The notes below the pieces were generated by a model. That model had not been told where the DNA came from, ran no database searches, and saw only the letters and a list, made by a program, of their open reading frames with translations. Below are positions 7,265-16,671 of a stretch of 64,000 bases of DNA, in pieces. The stretch lies in contig JBGCFQ010000012.1 of NCBI GenBank assembly GCA_045106985.1, forward strand, positions 1 to 64,000. The letters are read 5' to 3'. The translations under genes were made by a program, and so were the position numbers. Position 1 is the stretch's first letter, and each line of letters begins with the position of its first letter. The stretch is from JAUIET01 sp045106985 (GTDB lineage Bacteria; Pseudomonadota; Gammaproteobacteria; Pseudomonadales; JAUIET01).

Positions 7265-8050
7265 ATGCATCAGGCACTCTGGGCAAGTAAATCAGGTTTG
7301 AACGCGCAAGACACGCAGTTGGCTACTATTTCGAACAACTTGGCGAACGCGGCCACTGTTGGATTTAAGCGCGACCGGGCGGTATTCGAAGACCTGCTCT
7401 ATCAAATACAGCGCCAACCAGGTGGACAAACGTCCGAAGTCAGCGAACTCCCGGCAGGACTGCAGGTAGGTACTGGTGTGCGTGTAGTAGGAACCCAGAA
7501 ACAGTTCACCAATGGCAGTATACAAGTTACTGATCAAGCGCTTGATGTAGCAATTAATGGCCGTGGCTTTTTTGAAGTCGCAATGCCAGACGGTACACCT
7601 GCCTATACACGCAATGGTCAGCTGCACCTGAGCTCAGAAGGCCAACTAGTAACGGCCGGAGGCTTAGAGTTGCAGCCGGGAATTACGATTCCCAGTGACG
7701 CACGTTCGGTCACTATCGGTACTGACGGAACTGTGTCAGTCGTCCAGCCCGGGGCGGCAACGGCCACTCAAGTTGGAAGTCTTCAATTAGCAGATTTTAT
7801 TAACCCTGCGGGGTTGGAAGCCGTTGGTTCTAACCTATTTCAGGAAACATCGGCCAGCGGCACACCACAAACTTTAACGCCTGGTACTGAAGGGGCGGGG
7901 CAGTTACAGCAAGGTTCACTTGAAAGCTCAAACGTTGATGTCGTGGAGGAGTTGGTCAACATGATAACTACTCAGAGAGCGTATGAAATGAATTCCAAAG
8001 TTATCTCTACCGCTGACCAAATGTTGCAGTATGTTAGCCAGAATATGTAA
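7265..8050 (+). CDS. flgG: Flagellar distal-rod protein FlgG
   Basis: FlgG forms the distal rod, the drive shaft through the P and L rings. The 261-residue sequence is highly typical: MHQALWASKSGLNAQDTQLATISNNLANAATVGFKRDRAVFEDLLYQ at the start, ALDVAINGRGFFEVAMPDGTPAYTRNGQLHLSSEGQLVT in D1, and LESSNVDVVEELVNMITTQRAYEMNSKVISTADQMLQYVSQNM at the end. The ribosome site AGGGAAG precedes the ATG. Length equals the usual 260-262. Its last 20 bases overlap the start of flgH. Confidence 0.98.
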   Translation: MHQALWASKSGLNAQDTQLATISNNLANAATVGFKRDRAVFEDLLYQIQRQPGGQTSEVSELPAGLQVGTGVRVVGTQKQFTNGSIQVTDQALDVAINGRGFFEVAMPDGTPAYTRNGQLHLSSEGQLVTAGGLELQPGITIPSDARSVTIGTDGTVSVVQPGAATATQVGSLQLADFINPAGLEAVGSNLFQETSASGTPQTLTPGTEGAGQLQQGSLESSNVDVVEELVNMITTQRAYEMNSKVISTADQMLQYVSQNM

Positions 8051-8768
8051 GGCCCGCAGTAGGGCGCTTAGCAAAGCGCCTTTAACTGCATGTCTTAAGA
8101 CACTTTCTAAGCTAACGCTGTGCGCACTGATACTCAGTGGTTGCACCATAATCTTGCCCCCGGCACCCGGCGATAGCGGCTATGGCGCAGTTAGTCCTGA
8201 GTCAATGCGCGCTCCACCGCCTAACGCAGGTGGTATCTATCAGCCGGAGTATGGTCTTTCGTTATTTTCGGATCGACGTGCCAGCCGCGTGGGTGACATT
8301 GTCACTATCGAGCTTGAGGAGAGAACGACCTCAAGTAAGTCAGCTGATACGGCCATAAAGAAAGACAATGACATTACGTTTAATGAGCCCAATATTCTTG
8401 GCGCTCCGATATCCGTTGGCGACTATAGTTTGGCAACCGGCATTAGTCAGGAGCGTGATTTTGCAGGGTCAGCAACCAGCGACCAAAGCAACAGACTTGA
8501 TGGCAGTATAACGGTCACTGTCGCTGAGGTTCTACCGAATGGGTTGTTGCGTGTACAAGGCGAGAAATGGCTTACATTGAATCGTGGTGACGAATTTATA
8601 AGAGTACGCGGCCTCATTCGACCAGAAGATATTGACTCAAATAACAGTATTACCTCTACCAAGTTGGCCGACGCGCACATCAGCTACAGCGGCAAAGGTG
8701 AGCTGGCGGACTCCAACAAGCTCAGCTGGATCTCGCGCTTTTTTAATAATCCACTCTGGCCTTTCTAA
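8031..8768 (+). CDS. flgH: Flagellar L-ring lipoprotein FlgH
   Basis: FlgH is the outer-membrane L-ring lipoprotein around the rod. The product has a lipobox (LILSGC, about residues 33-38) after a basic N-region, then the FlgH core: LSLFSDRRASRVGDIVTIELEERTTSSKSADTAIKKD, and the C-terminal LRVQGEKWLTLNRGDEFIRVRGLIRPEDIDSNNSITSTKLADAHISYSGKGELADSN. The only in-frame start before the lipobox is the ATG at 8031, inside the end of flgG, so translation is probably coupled. The n-region is long for a lipoprotein signal because of this overlap. Confidence 0.95.
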   Translation: MLARICKARSRALSKAPLTACLKTLSKLTLCALILSGCTIILPPAPGDSGYGAVSPESMRAPPPNAGGIYQPEYGLSLFSDRRASRVGDIVTIELEERTTSSKSADTAIKKDNDITFNEPNILGAPISVGDYSLATGISQERDFAGSATSDQSNRLDGSITVTVAEVLPNGLLRVQGEKWLTLNRGDEFIRVRGLIRPEDIDSNNSITSTKLADAHISYSGKGELADSNKLSWISRFFNNPLWPF

Positions 8769-8796
8769 GAATTGTCAGTGTGCGTAAAGGATTTAT

Positions 8797-9900
8797 ATGC
8801 AGCGAAGCAGTTGGGTTTTTATCACTTTTTGTTTGTTATTCACAGAGCTCGCCAGTGCTGAGCGTCTGAAAGATCTCGCTACGCTGGCTGGCGTTCGTTC
8901 CAACCCATTGGTGGGTTATGGTTTGGTAGTTGGTTTGGGCGGTAGTGGAGACCAAACGACACAAACGCCTTTTACTACGCAGTCCTTCAATAGCATGCTC
9001 AAGCAATTCGGTGTAACGCTACCGCAAGGCACTAACTTGCAGTTAAAGAATGTCGCGGCGGTTGCTGTTCACGCTGATTTGCCTCCCTATTCGAAGCCAG
9101 GTCAGCCTATTGATGTCACCATTTCTTCTATAGGCAATTCCAAGAGCTTGCGTGGTGGTAGCTTACTAATGACACCGCTCAAGGGCGCTGATGGCAAAGT
9201 ATATGCTATTGCACAGGGTAACCTAGTGGTAGGCGGCTTTGGTGCAGAGGGTGCCGACGGATCGAGAATTACTGTGAACGTACCGACCGTAGGCCGCATA
9301 CCCAACGGCGCTTTGGTCGAACGCGCGGTACCAAATGCCTTCTCGCAAACCGGTCACCTAGTATTTAATTTACAACGCGCTGATTTCACTACCGCTAAAC
9401 GTGTTGCCGAGAAAATAAACCATGTTCTAGGACCGGATGTAGCTCGTGCAATGGATGCAGGTTCTATTCGAGTTACGGCGCCAGCTGATCTGGATGACCG
9501 CGTAACGTATATGGCGATGCTCGAAAATATGGACGTTGAACCGGGAACTGAAGCTGCTCGCGTGATTATTAACTCCCGCACTGGAACCATTGTTGTTGGC
9601 AGCAATGTGAGGGTGAGCGCGGTTGCTGTAAGTCATGGAAGTTTGACTGTGACTATTTCCGAATCGGCAGTGGCAGATCAGCCCGGTCCCTTTTCGGAAG
9701 GGCAGACAGTGGTATTGCCACAAACCGAGATAGATGTTGAAGCCGAAGGTAGCCGAATGTTCAAGTTCCAACCCGGTACCTCGCTAGACGATATTGTTCG
9801 TGCCGTGAATCAGGTGGGTGCAGCGCCAGGCGATTTGATGGCCATTCTTGAAGCGATGAAACAGGCCGGTGCGTTACAAGCCGACCTCATCGTTATTTAG
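8797..9900 (+). CDS. flgI: Flagellar P-ring protein FlgI
   Basis: FlgI is the periplasmic P-ring subunit. A signal peptide (WVFITFCLLFTELASA) precedes the mature start ERLKDLATLAGVRSNPLVGYGLVVGLGGSGDQTTQTPFTTQSFNSML, an unmistakable FlgI signature. VVLPQTEIDVEAEGSRMFKFQPGTSLDDIVRAVNQVGAAPGDLMAILEAMKQAGAL closes the protein. Its 367 residues match the family. Its chaperone FlgA is encoded at 1113-1886. The flgJ start lies 11 bases downstream. Confidence 0.98.
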   Translation: MQRSSWVFITFCLLFTELASAERLKDLATLAGVRSNPLVGYGLVVGLGGSGDQTTQTPFTTQSFNSMLKQFGVTLPQGTNLQLKNVAAVAVHADLPPYSKPGQPIDVTISSIGNSKSLRGGSLLMTPLKGADGKVYAIAQGNLVVGGFGAEGADGSRITVNVPTVGRIPNGALVERAVPNAFSQTGHLVFNLQRADFTTAKRVAEKINHVLGPDVARAMDAGSIRVTAPADLDDRVTYMAMLENMDVEPGTEAARVIINSRTGTIVVGSNVRVSAVAVSHGSLTVTISESAVADQPGPFSEGQTVVLPQTEIDVEAEGSRMFKFQPGTSLDDIVRAVNQVGAAPGDLMAILEAMKQAGALQADLIVI

Positions 9901-9911
9901 GAAATAAAGAT

Positions 9912-10967
9912 ATGTTAGATGGCAACTCATTTCTTGGCCCTGCGACTTCTTTAGCAACGGATTCGGCTAATGTGTTCACTGACCTTAATGGCTTGAACGC
10001 GATTAAGAAGCAAGGGCGTGTTAATGAGGAAGAGGCCCTGCGCACTGTTGCACGCCAGTTTGAATCAATGTTCGTAAACATGATGCTGAAGAGTATGCGT
10101 GCGGCAAATAAGGTATTTTCAGAAGGTAATTATCTGCAAGGCTTTGAGGGTGACATGCACCAGCAAAACTACGATAACCAACTTAGTCTCTCGCTCACGG
10201 AAGGTCAGGGAATGGGGCTTGCTGACGTGATGTTTCAGCAAATGCAGCAACAGTACTTACGCAGCGAAAATGGCCCGACAGAACTACAGCAAGAATTTCG
10301 AGTCGCTCAAGGCGCTATACCACTAGCCACTCCTGCAGTGCCTAATCAAGCGCTTGTTCCAGGGTTGGCAACAGCACAAACTGAAAGTGCACATTCGGTA
10401 GAGGGCAAAATAGTTGCATCTGACGAAGGTGAGTCTACGATCGTATCTGAGTTGTCCGACATAGCCAGCACAGTGTTTCAGACGCCTGCGGAATTTGTTC
10501 AACGCCTATTGCCGCAACTTCGGGAAGCGGCAGAGTCACTTGGGATTGAGGCTAAAGCACTGGTTGCCCAAGCGGCCTTGGAAACTGGCTGGGGAAAAAA
10601 AATGATAGAAGGAGGTAATGGACAACCTTCGTTTAACCTCTTTGGTATCAAGGCTAGCGGCGGGTGGCAAGGTAGTTCCGTCACCGTCCCCACCGTCGAG
10701 TTCGAAAGTGGTGTGGCGCAAAGAAAGTTTGATGCTTTTAGGTCCTACGACTCGTTCGCCGAAAGCGCTATGGACTATGCCCAGTTGATTAAGAACAGCC
10801 CACGCTATCAAGCTGCAATGAGTGCGACAGACAATATCAGCAGTTATTGGAAAGAGCTGCAATCGGCTGGTTATGCAACCGATCCTCAATACGCGAACAA
10901 ATTAGACAAAATCTTACACAGTGACACCCTCAAAAACGCTTTGCGTTTAGCCGATACCCTGGATTAG
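9912..10967 (+). CDS. flgJ: Flagellar rod-cap and peptidoglycan hydrolase FlgJ
   Basis: FlgJ caps the growing rod and opens the peptidoglycan for it. The N-terminal rod-cap domain (about 30-110) contains ALRTVARQFESMFVNMMLKSMRAANKVF. After a low-complexity linker comes a glucosaminidase-type domain (about 200-345) with ALVAQAALETGWGKKMIEGGNGQPSFNLFGIKA, where the Glu of ALETGWG is the likely catalytic acid. This two-domain form is the standard one of beta- and gammaproteobacteria. It lies between flgI and flgK. Confidence 0.96.
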   Translation: MLDGNSFLGPATSLATDSANVFTDLNGLNAIKKQGRVNEEEALRTVARQFESMFVNMMLKSMRAANKVFSEGNYLQGFEGDMHQQNYDNQLSLSLTEGQGMGLADVMFQQMQQQYLRSENGPTELQQEFRVAQGAIPLATPAVPNQALVPGLATAQTESAHSVEGKIVASDEGESTIVSELSDIASTVFQTPAEFVQRLLPQLREAAESLGIEAKALVAQAALETGWGKKMIEGGNGQPSFNLFGIKASGGWQGSSVTVPTVEFESGVAQRKFDAFRSYDSFAESAMDYAQLIKNSPRYQAAMSATDNISSYWKELQSAGYATDPQYANKLDKILHSDTLKNALRLADTLD

Positions 10968-11010
10968 GGGCGGGAATAAGGGTGCAGAGATATGAAACTT
11001 CGAGCACGTA

Positions 11011-13035
11011 ATGGCTGACTTACTAAACATTGGTACAACTGGGCTGCTGAGCAATCAGGTAGGGATAGCGACAACTGGTCACAATATCGCGAATTCCAAT
11101 GTTGAAGGATATAGTCGACAGCAAGCCGTATTTGGTACTCAGGTGTCGCAACGTGGAGTGGGAGGTTTTCACGGGTCGGGTGTCATTACACAAGAAGTTC
11201 GTCGCGTCTCAGATCAGTTTCTAGTCAATCAGCTACGCCGTGACATTGAAGAATTCTCGAGCCACGACGCCTTTGTTGGGTTCGTGACACAACTAGAGTC
11301 CTTAGTCGCAAACGAGCAGGCTGGCCTTTCTGCCGGGCTGCAAAATTTCTTTGCAGCCGTTCAGGTGGCTGGCGAAGACCCCGCGTCGTTAACGGCGCGC
11401 CAGCAAGTTCTGAGTGAGTCTCAGAACTTGGCTACGCGATTTAATACCTTGTACGACAGAGTGCTTACACAAAGCGAGGCTGTTAACCAACAAATAGTAT
11501 TGGCTAGCGAACAGATAAACAGCATTGGCAGGTCGATAGCGGGCCTGAACCAGAAAATAGCGATTGCGAGTGGTCAGGCGGGCGGGGCTGCACCGAATGA
11601 TTTGCTCGACAAACGCGACATTGCGTTGAATGAGCTGTCCAAGTTGGTTTCAACGAGTACCAGCGTTCAAGACGGAAATCAGATTAACGTTTTCATTGGC
11701 AAAGGGCAGCCTTTGGTCTTGAGCAGCCAGGCCAGTGAGCTTAAAGTAGTTAACAGCACGACGCGCCCAGGAGAGAAAGAGGTTTTGGTTGCTGGCATCA
11801 ATGTGTCAGAAAATCTCGATGGCGGTTCTTTAGGTGCCATGATTCGCACCCGTGGAGCGATTCTAACACCTGCACTTAATATCATGGGGCAAATTGCCTT
11901 AGGACTCACTTCTGAGCTTAATGCAGTACAAGAACGCGGTATTGATCTTTTTGGTCAAGCGGGTCAGGCTTTGTTTGCCGACATGAATTCAGATAAAGCC
12001 CGTTTGGGTCGCGCTCTTCCTGACCAAAACAACAATTCGGAAAGTAACGGTATTATTGGCGTCAGCATTCAGGACGTGTCTGTTTTGAGCGCGGACGATT
12101 ATGTGTTGAGCTTCGAGGGTCCTACCGCTAACGCTTATACCTTAAGCCGATCGTCCGACGGTAAGGTTGTTTCTTCGGGGTCTTTTAGCGCATCTCCAAC
12201 TACAGTTACTACGCCGGAGGGTTTTGATATTACCTTGGAAAGCGGTAGCTTTAATGTCGGCGATCGTGTGTTGATTCAGCCAACCCGGAATGGCTCTCGC
12301 GATTTTGCGGTTGCGCTAACCAGGCCAGAGAACCTCGCTTTTTCTCAAGCAATGCGAGCTGGCGCTGCAGTACACAACACGGGCAATGGAGAAATAACGC
12401 AAGGCGAGGTTGTTGCGGTTCGCACAGCCGATGGCTCTTCTCTGTTACCCGATTTCTCAACCGCCGGACAATTATCGCCACCTCTATTGATCCGTTTTGA
12501 CAGCTCTACCAGTTACAGCATTTTGGACAATAGCGATCCAAACAATCCTACTGATCTTGTTCCTGCTCAATCAGGCCTGAACTTTGTGCCGGGTTCCAGC
12601 AATTCAATATTGCCGACTGACCCGGCCGACCCAGGCTTTCGTGGCTACACTATCAGTATTGATGGTGCACCCCAAATAGGAGATGAATTCAGCATTGAGT
12701 TTAATAGCAACGGTATTGGCGATAGTCGTAATGCGCTGGCAATGGCTGATGTCCAGACAACAGCGATACTCAATGGAGGTGTGCATAGTTTCACTGATGC
12801 CTACAGCGGTCTGGTTCAAGGCATTGCCGCTCAGGTTGGGCAGGCTAGAGTGGACAGAGATGCTAGCGAGGCATTAATGAATCAAACAAAAAATTCTAGA
12901 GATTCTGTCTCCGGGGTTAACCTGGATGAAGAAGCTGCACGACTTATTCAGCTAGAGCAGGCCTACAATGCGTCAGCACAGGTCATTCAGGTCGCACGCG
13001 AACTTTTTAACACACTGCTCAGCGCGTTCAGATAA
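11011..13035 (+). CDS. flgK: Hook-filament junction protein FlgK (HAP1)
   Basis: FlgK is the first hook-filament junction protein, exported with the help of FlgN. The 674 residues start MADLLNIGTTGLLSNQVGIATTGHNIANSNVEGYSRQQAVF and end GVNLDEEAARLIQLEQAYNASAQVIQVARELFNTLLSAFR, both diagnostic. The middle, with NDLLDKRDIALNELSKLV and a variable region at 330-560, accounts for the somewhat large size. It lies 43 bases after flgJ, with no separate promoter that I can recognise. Confidence 0.97.
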   Translation: MADLLNIGTTGLLSNQVGIATTGHNIANSNVEGYSRQQAVFGTQVSQRGVGGFHGSGVITQEVRRVSDQFLVNQLRRDIEEFSSHDAFVGFVTQLESLVANEQAGLSAGLQNFFAAVQVAGEDPASLTARQQVLSESQNLATRFNTLYDRVLTQSEAVNQQIVLASEQINSIGRSIAGLNQKIAIASGQAGGAAPNDLLDKRDIALNELSKLVSTSTSVQDGNQINVFIGKGQPLVLSSQASELKVVNSTTRPGEKEVLVAGINVSENLDGGSLGAMIRTRGAILTPALNIMGQIALGLTSELNAVQERGIDLFGQAGQALFADMNSDKARLGRALPDQNNNSESNGIIGVSIQDVSVLSADDYVLSFEGPTANAYTLSRSSDGKVVSSGSFSASPTTVTTPEGFDITLESGSFNVGDRVLIQPTRNGSRDFAVALTRPENLAFSQAMRAGAAVHNTGNGEITQGEVVAVRTADGSSLLPDFSTAGQLSPPLLIRFDSSTSYSILDNSDPNNPTDLVPAQSGLNFVPGSSNSILPTDPADPGFRGYTISIDGAPQIGDEFSIEFNSNGIGDSRNALAMADVQTTAILNGGVHSFTDAYSGLVQGIAAQVGQARVDRDASEALMNQTKNSRDSVSGVNLDEEAARLIQLEQAYNASAQVIQVARELFNTLLSAFR

Positions 13036-13047
13036 AAGAGGTTATCA

Positions 13048-14283
13048 ATGATGCGATTTTCCCATATACAATTGTTTAACCAAAGCCTGCAGAGTTTTGG
13101 CAGATTGCAGGGTGATAATCTTCGCACCCAGGAGCAGATTAGTTCGGGCAGGAAAATACTAACGCCGTCCGATGATCCTATTGCGTCAACTCGAATCCAA
13201 CAACTGCAAGATGAGTTAGCGCAGAACGATCAGTTTCAAAATAACATCCGCGCTATTGAACTGCGATTAAGTGCGCAGGAAGTACAAATTAGCTCGGCTG
13301 AAAATACCTTGATTCGCTTGCGCGAGTTGACGGTTCAAGCTGGGAATGGCGCGTTGAGTGTACAAGACCGCAGAGCTATCGCCGCCGAAGTAGAGGTAAT
13401 ACAGGACGAAATGATGTCCATAGCGAATGCTAAGGACGGTACTGGCAAGTATATTTTCGCAGGATTTCAGACGGGGGACGCTCCTTATGAGAAATTTGCC
13501 GATGGCACTATTCATTATGTGGGAGATGAAGGTCAGCGCTCGCTGAAAATTAGCGCGACAACAAGCATGTCAATGACCACAAGCGCGAGAGATGTATTCA
13601 CGGATGTGCCTGGATTGAACAATTCGTTCGCGGTCCTCGCCAACCAAAATAATTTGGCAGACCCTCCTGCTATTATCGAAGCAGAAGGAATTATCAATCA
13701 AGCGTCTTTTGACGCATCGTTTGCTGCCTATCCGGACGATTACGATATTATTTTTAATGACCCGCCAACGACTTATGACGTGGTACGTCGGTCTGATGGC
13801 TTTGTAGATACGGCCGGGCAGGGTTTCACTTCAGGCGCACAAGTTGTAATCAATGGCAGGCAGTTCTCAATTACCGGCAGCCCGGCTGCAGGTGATCGCT
13901 TTGTCGTGGAATCGCGCAAGAATGAAAGTGTGTTCGAGACGACTGAAAAACTTCTCGAAGGCTTGCGAGAAATTGGTGACTCGGGCCCGGACTCTCTTGA
14001 GCTGAGTGCCTTAGTGGGCCGTAGTCTTGAAAGCTATGACAATTCGCTAGATAAAATGTTGCAGGCAAGAACGTCTATTGGAGCACGGCTTAATGTTGCC
14101 GAGAATACTCTGAATATCCACCAAGACGTTGAGCTAATCAATCAGAAGATTTTATCGGATGTGCGAGACGTTGATTATGAAGAAGCGATCAGCCAGCTTT
14201 CGTATCAAACCTTTGTGTTGGAAGCTGCCCAGCAGAGCTTTGCTCGTATAGCAAATTTATCGTTGTTCAATTTTCTTCGTTAG
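13048..14283 (+). CDS. flgL: Hook-filament junction protein FlgL (HAP3)
   Basis: FlgL is the second junction protein and is homologous to flagellin at its ends. The N-terminus has MRFSHIQLFNQSLQSFGRLQGDNLRTQEQISSGRKILTPSDDPIASTRIQQLQDEL and the C-terminus NVAENTLNIHQDVELINQKILSDVRDVDYEEAISQLSYQTFVLEAAQQSFARIANLSLFNFLR. Its 411 residues are typical of the Pseudomonas-type protein. The ribosome site AGAGG precedes two tandem ATG codons. Its 3' end overlaps the convergent fliT-like gene by 17 bases. Confidence 0.96.
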   Translation: MMRFSHIQLFNQSLQSFGRLQGDNLRTQEQISSGRKILTPSDDPIASTRIQQLQDELAQNDQFQNNIRAIELRLSAQEVQISSAENTLIRLRELTVQAGNGALSVQDRRAIAAEVEVIQDEMMSIANAKDGTGKYIFAGFQTGDAPYEKFADGTIHYVGDEGQRSLKISATTSMSMTTSARDVFTDVPGLNNSFAVLANQNNLADPPAIIEAEGIINQASFDASFAAYPDDYDIIFNDPPTTYDVVRRSDGFVDTAGQGFTSGAQVVINGRQFSITGSPAAGDRFVVESRKNESVFETTEKLLEGLREIGDSGPDSLELSALVGRSLESYDNSLDKMLQARTSIGARLNVAENTLNIHQDVELINQKILSDVRDVDYEEAISQLSYQTFVLEAAQQSFARIANLSLFNFLR

Positions 14284-14602
14284 CTGACTCGGCTGCATAG
14301 GCAACGATTGCCTGCTTCGATACATTCAGTTTTTTCTGTTCATTCAGAATATCGTTTTGCTGCTGACGGCAGAGACTGGTCAGTGATGCGTCGCGCATCA
14401 TCAGTCGTTCAATTTTTCCTTCTATACCTTGCAGCTGCTCCGGTGAGTAATCGAGTTCGACAAAAAACAATTCTAGTTCCTCTTGTCTACGCTGTAAGAG
14501 AGCGGAAAGTTCTTTAGCTTCGCTATGAGCAATTTTCTCAATTAATATTTCGGTTTGACGTTCAATTTCTGCCCAACGATCTTGTTGAGATGCATTCGCC
14601 AT
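14267..14602 (-). CDS. fliT: FliT-like flagellar chaperone (FliD escort)
   Basis: This is a 111-residue, highly charged, wholly helical protein (ERQTEILIEKIAHSEAKELSALLQRRQEELELFF, then GKIERLMMRDASLTSLCRQQQNDILNEQKKL). In Pseudomonas and Vibrio the gene just after fliD encodes a FliT-type chaperone for the filament cap, and size, composition and position (4 bases after fliD) fit that role. The sequence itself is weakly conserved, so the name rests mainly on context. It ends inside the convergent flgL gene. Confidence 0.7.
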   Translation of the reverse strand: MANASQQDRWAEIERQTEILIEKIAHSEAKELSALLQRRQEELELFFVELDYSPEQLQGIEGKIERLMMRDASLTSLCRQQQNDILNEQKKLNVSKQAIVAYAAESANEEN

Positions 14603-14606
14603 TCTA

Positions 14607-16061
14607 CTAATTCCTGTTACTAGTTATTGAAGCAATACTGGCCAATTGTGTGGTCAGAAAATTTCCTGTGGACTGCAATTGAGCGATCAATAAATCAAGC
14701 CCAGTAAATTGACTTCTAAATCGTGCTTCGATAGCGTCTAAGCGATTTTGCAGACGCTCCCGTTGATCGCCAATGTCGCTTATTGTGCTGCTCAGCCCTT
14801 CTGTTTTGGCCTTTATTATACCATCGCTCGCAACGAAGCCATCCACAAGGTTTTTCAGGTTGGACATGACGCCATCATCGCCAGTCACTAAATTGGAAAT
14901 AGCTGGAATATTCTCTTCGATAGCGCTTTCCAAGCTAGCACTGTTAATGCTCAAAGTGCCGTCTCGTTCTGTCGTAATTCCTATCGAAGCTAGGTTCCCA
15001 AATGGCGCGGAGTTATCGCCTATGGTTTGAAACAGAGCGCGGCGTAACAAAGTTTCTATTTGGCGAACGCTTGCGTCGCCGCTAAGTAAGCCGCCAGTGT
15101 CTGTTTCTGCATCATAGCCGGTTAGCGCACCGATCGTAATAAATACTTCGTTGTAGCCAGCTACAAATTTTTCGAGGTTTGCTTTTAACTCTGAAGCACT
15201 TTCCTCAATGGTAACTGTTGCAGTTTCAGGATCTAATTCATCTGTAGGTGGTTTGTTAGCTGTTATCTCCACGCCTTCAAGAACATCACTAAAGTTATTG
15301 GTTGAGCTTCGAGCCAGAAATCCATCGACGGTGATCCGAGCGTCTTTAGCCTCCGAAATCTCGGCCATTCTTGATGGGTCAGCGACTGGCGGGTTCTCTG
15401 GGTCGTAGCTTAGTTGTGACAAGCCTGATCCATCATCGTTGATGCCATCATTGTCCACTACTGTTACGCTGATTTGGCCGCTTTCGCCACCTTTAGTAGA
15501 GCTAAGTACTAGCTTACTAACTGTGCCGCCGTCTTCAAGGCCATTATCCACGGTGATCAAACTGGCACTCAGGCCTCGGTCAATAGCTGCTTCATTTACG
15601 GCATCTCGAATACCGGCGATGGAATCGTTTACACCTTCTTCGATTTCAACGTCGAATGTGGAGCCGCCGATATCGATAGTCAACGTACCATGACCGACAA
15701 TCGTCGCGGGAGTAGCAAAGTCGCCACTGCCCAATTTGTGATTGCTAACTAAATTGAGCACTTGAATATCATGAGTGCCGACCAAGGCATCGTTGTCAGC
15801 CGAAATGCTGACATACTCTGCGTCACTAGAAGTAACTGTTCTCAAGCTGGTGCTTTCGTTATCGCTTAAGTCGTTTAGCGTTGATCGAAACGCGTCTAAC
15901 GCGCCGCTTAAATTACCAAATGCGGAAATCGACGCTTCAGCGGTCACCTCACGCAGGGTGAGTCTCTGCTCTGATGGCGCGCGCTCTGCCTCGATGATCT
16001 GACCAACCAGGCCCTCCAAATCGATACCTGAGCCACTGCCAATTGAAGAAATGGTTGCCAT
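14607..16061 (-). CDS. fliD: Filament cap protein FliD (HAP2)
   Basis: FliD caps the filament tip and inserts flagellin. The 484 residues show the FliD N-terminal domain MATISSIGSGSGIDLEGLVGQIIEAERAPSEQRL, central D2/D3 domains with Thr/Val/Asp-rich beta segments, and the C-terminal helical domain ENIPAISNLVTGDDGVMSNLKNLVDGFVASDGIIKAKTEGLSSTISDIGDQRERLQNRLDAIEARFRSQFTGLDLLIAQLQSTGNFLTTQL. The ribosome site AGGAGGAC is strong. It has its own sigma54 promoter 65-80 bases upstream, so it is uncoupled from flagellin transcription. Confidence 0.97.
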   Translation of the reverse strand: MATISSIGSGSGIDLEGLVGQIIEAERAPSEQRLTLREVTAEASISAFGNLSGALDAFRSTLNDLSDNESTSLRTVTSSDAEYVSISADNDALVGTHDIQVLNLVSNHKLGSGDFATPATIVGHGTLTIDIGGSTFDVEIEEGVNDSIAGIRDAVNEAAIDRGLSASLITVDNGLEDGGTVSKLVLSSTKGGESGQISVTVVDNDGINDDGSGLSQLSYDPENPPVADPSRMAEISEAKDARITVDGFLARSSTNNFSDVLEGVEITANKPPTDELDPETATVTIEESASELKANLEKFVAGYNEVFITIGALTGYDAETDTGGLLSGDASVRQIETLLRRALFQTIGDNSAPFGNLASIGITTERDGTLSINSASLESAIEENIPAISNLVTGDDGVMSNLKNLVDGFVASDGIIKAKTEGLSSTISDIGDQRERLQNRLDAIEARFRSQFTGLDLLIAQLQSTGNFLTTQLASIASITSNRN

Positions 16062-16125
16062 AGTTTGTCCTCCTATTTCGCCGGTATATTTGGCGCCAAA
16101 ATTACGTCTCTCTTACGCTAAGGGA

Positions 16126-16141
16126 TGCAATTTTAGTGCCA
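16126..16141 (-). promoter_or_regulatory. Sigma54 promoter of fliD(-fliT)
   Basis: On the minus strand the site reads TGGCAC-TAAAA-TTGCA, a full match to the sigma54 consensus with ten bases between GG and GC. The expected transcription start lies near 16115, giving a leader of roughly 55 bases before fliD. Confidence 0.9.
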
Positions 16142-16206
16142 TTCGCTAAGAGGCTAGGGCACCATCCACTGTTGTGTTTTCTTAGGCGGTCAATTTTATG
16201 GATCGA

Positions 16207-16590
16207 CTAAGCTTCAGCGTCGAACAATAATCCTCTTTCATTGTCGTTTGACGCTCGCATCACTTCTGCGAGTTTGAGAGCTTGTTCAGCGGGAAACTGA
16301 CGAATCAGTTCATCCGTACCACTATTGAATACCTTAACGACTGATTTGCCACTGTCTTGATGAATACTAAATGATACTGACCTACCCGCATTTTCCAGGT
16401 AGCTATTAAGTTGTTTAACGACTGATTCCAGAGGAATCGCTTCTTTCTGGTTTTCTATATCTGAGGATTTAGCATCAATGTGCTTTGGTTTTTCTTGTGT
16501 TGCACTGGATGCTTCAGCCTGCTGAACATGATGCTGTATAGCAGCTTGCTCGATAGGGCTAACCAGGTCTTTTACACCGTTTGTAACCAT
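16207..16590 (-). CDS. flaG: FlaG family flagellar protein
   Basis: This is a 127-residue protein with a disordered N-terminal half and the C-terminal FlaG domain (about 55-115): VVKQLNSYLENAGRSVSFSIHQDSGKSVVKVFNSGTDELIRQFPAEQALKLAEVM. FlaG proteins of polarly flagellated bacteria affect filament length or stability, but the precise role is not settled. It lies between fliC and fliD on the same strand, the standard arrangement. A hairpin at 16625-16653 separates it from fliC. I see no sigma54 site of its own. Confidence 0.93.
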   Translation of the reverse strand: MVTNGVKDLVSPIEQAAIQHHVQQAEASSATQEKPKHIDAKSSDIENQKEAIPLESVVKQLNSYLENAGRSVSFSIHQDSGKSVVKVFNSGTDELIRQFPAEQALKLAEVMRASNDNERGLLFDAEA

Positions 16591-16624
16591 TGCTATTTAC
16601 CTCTCAGTTGTTATGAGTAGATTG

Positions 16625-16653
16625 CCGGGGTCAACTAATTTAGAAGACCCCGG
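16625..16653 (-). other. Stable hairpin between fliC and flaG
   Basis: CCGGGGTC (16625-16632) and GACCCCGG (16646-16653) form a perfect 8-base-pair GC-rich stem with a 13-base loop, about 20 bases past the fliC stop. No T-run follows on the minus strand, so it looks more like a 3' stabilising or partial-termination structure that would let fliC mRNA exceed flaG mRNA than a full intrinsic terminator. Confidence 0.5.
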
Positions 16654-16671
16654 TGACCTATTTCGTAACGT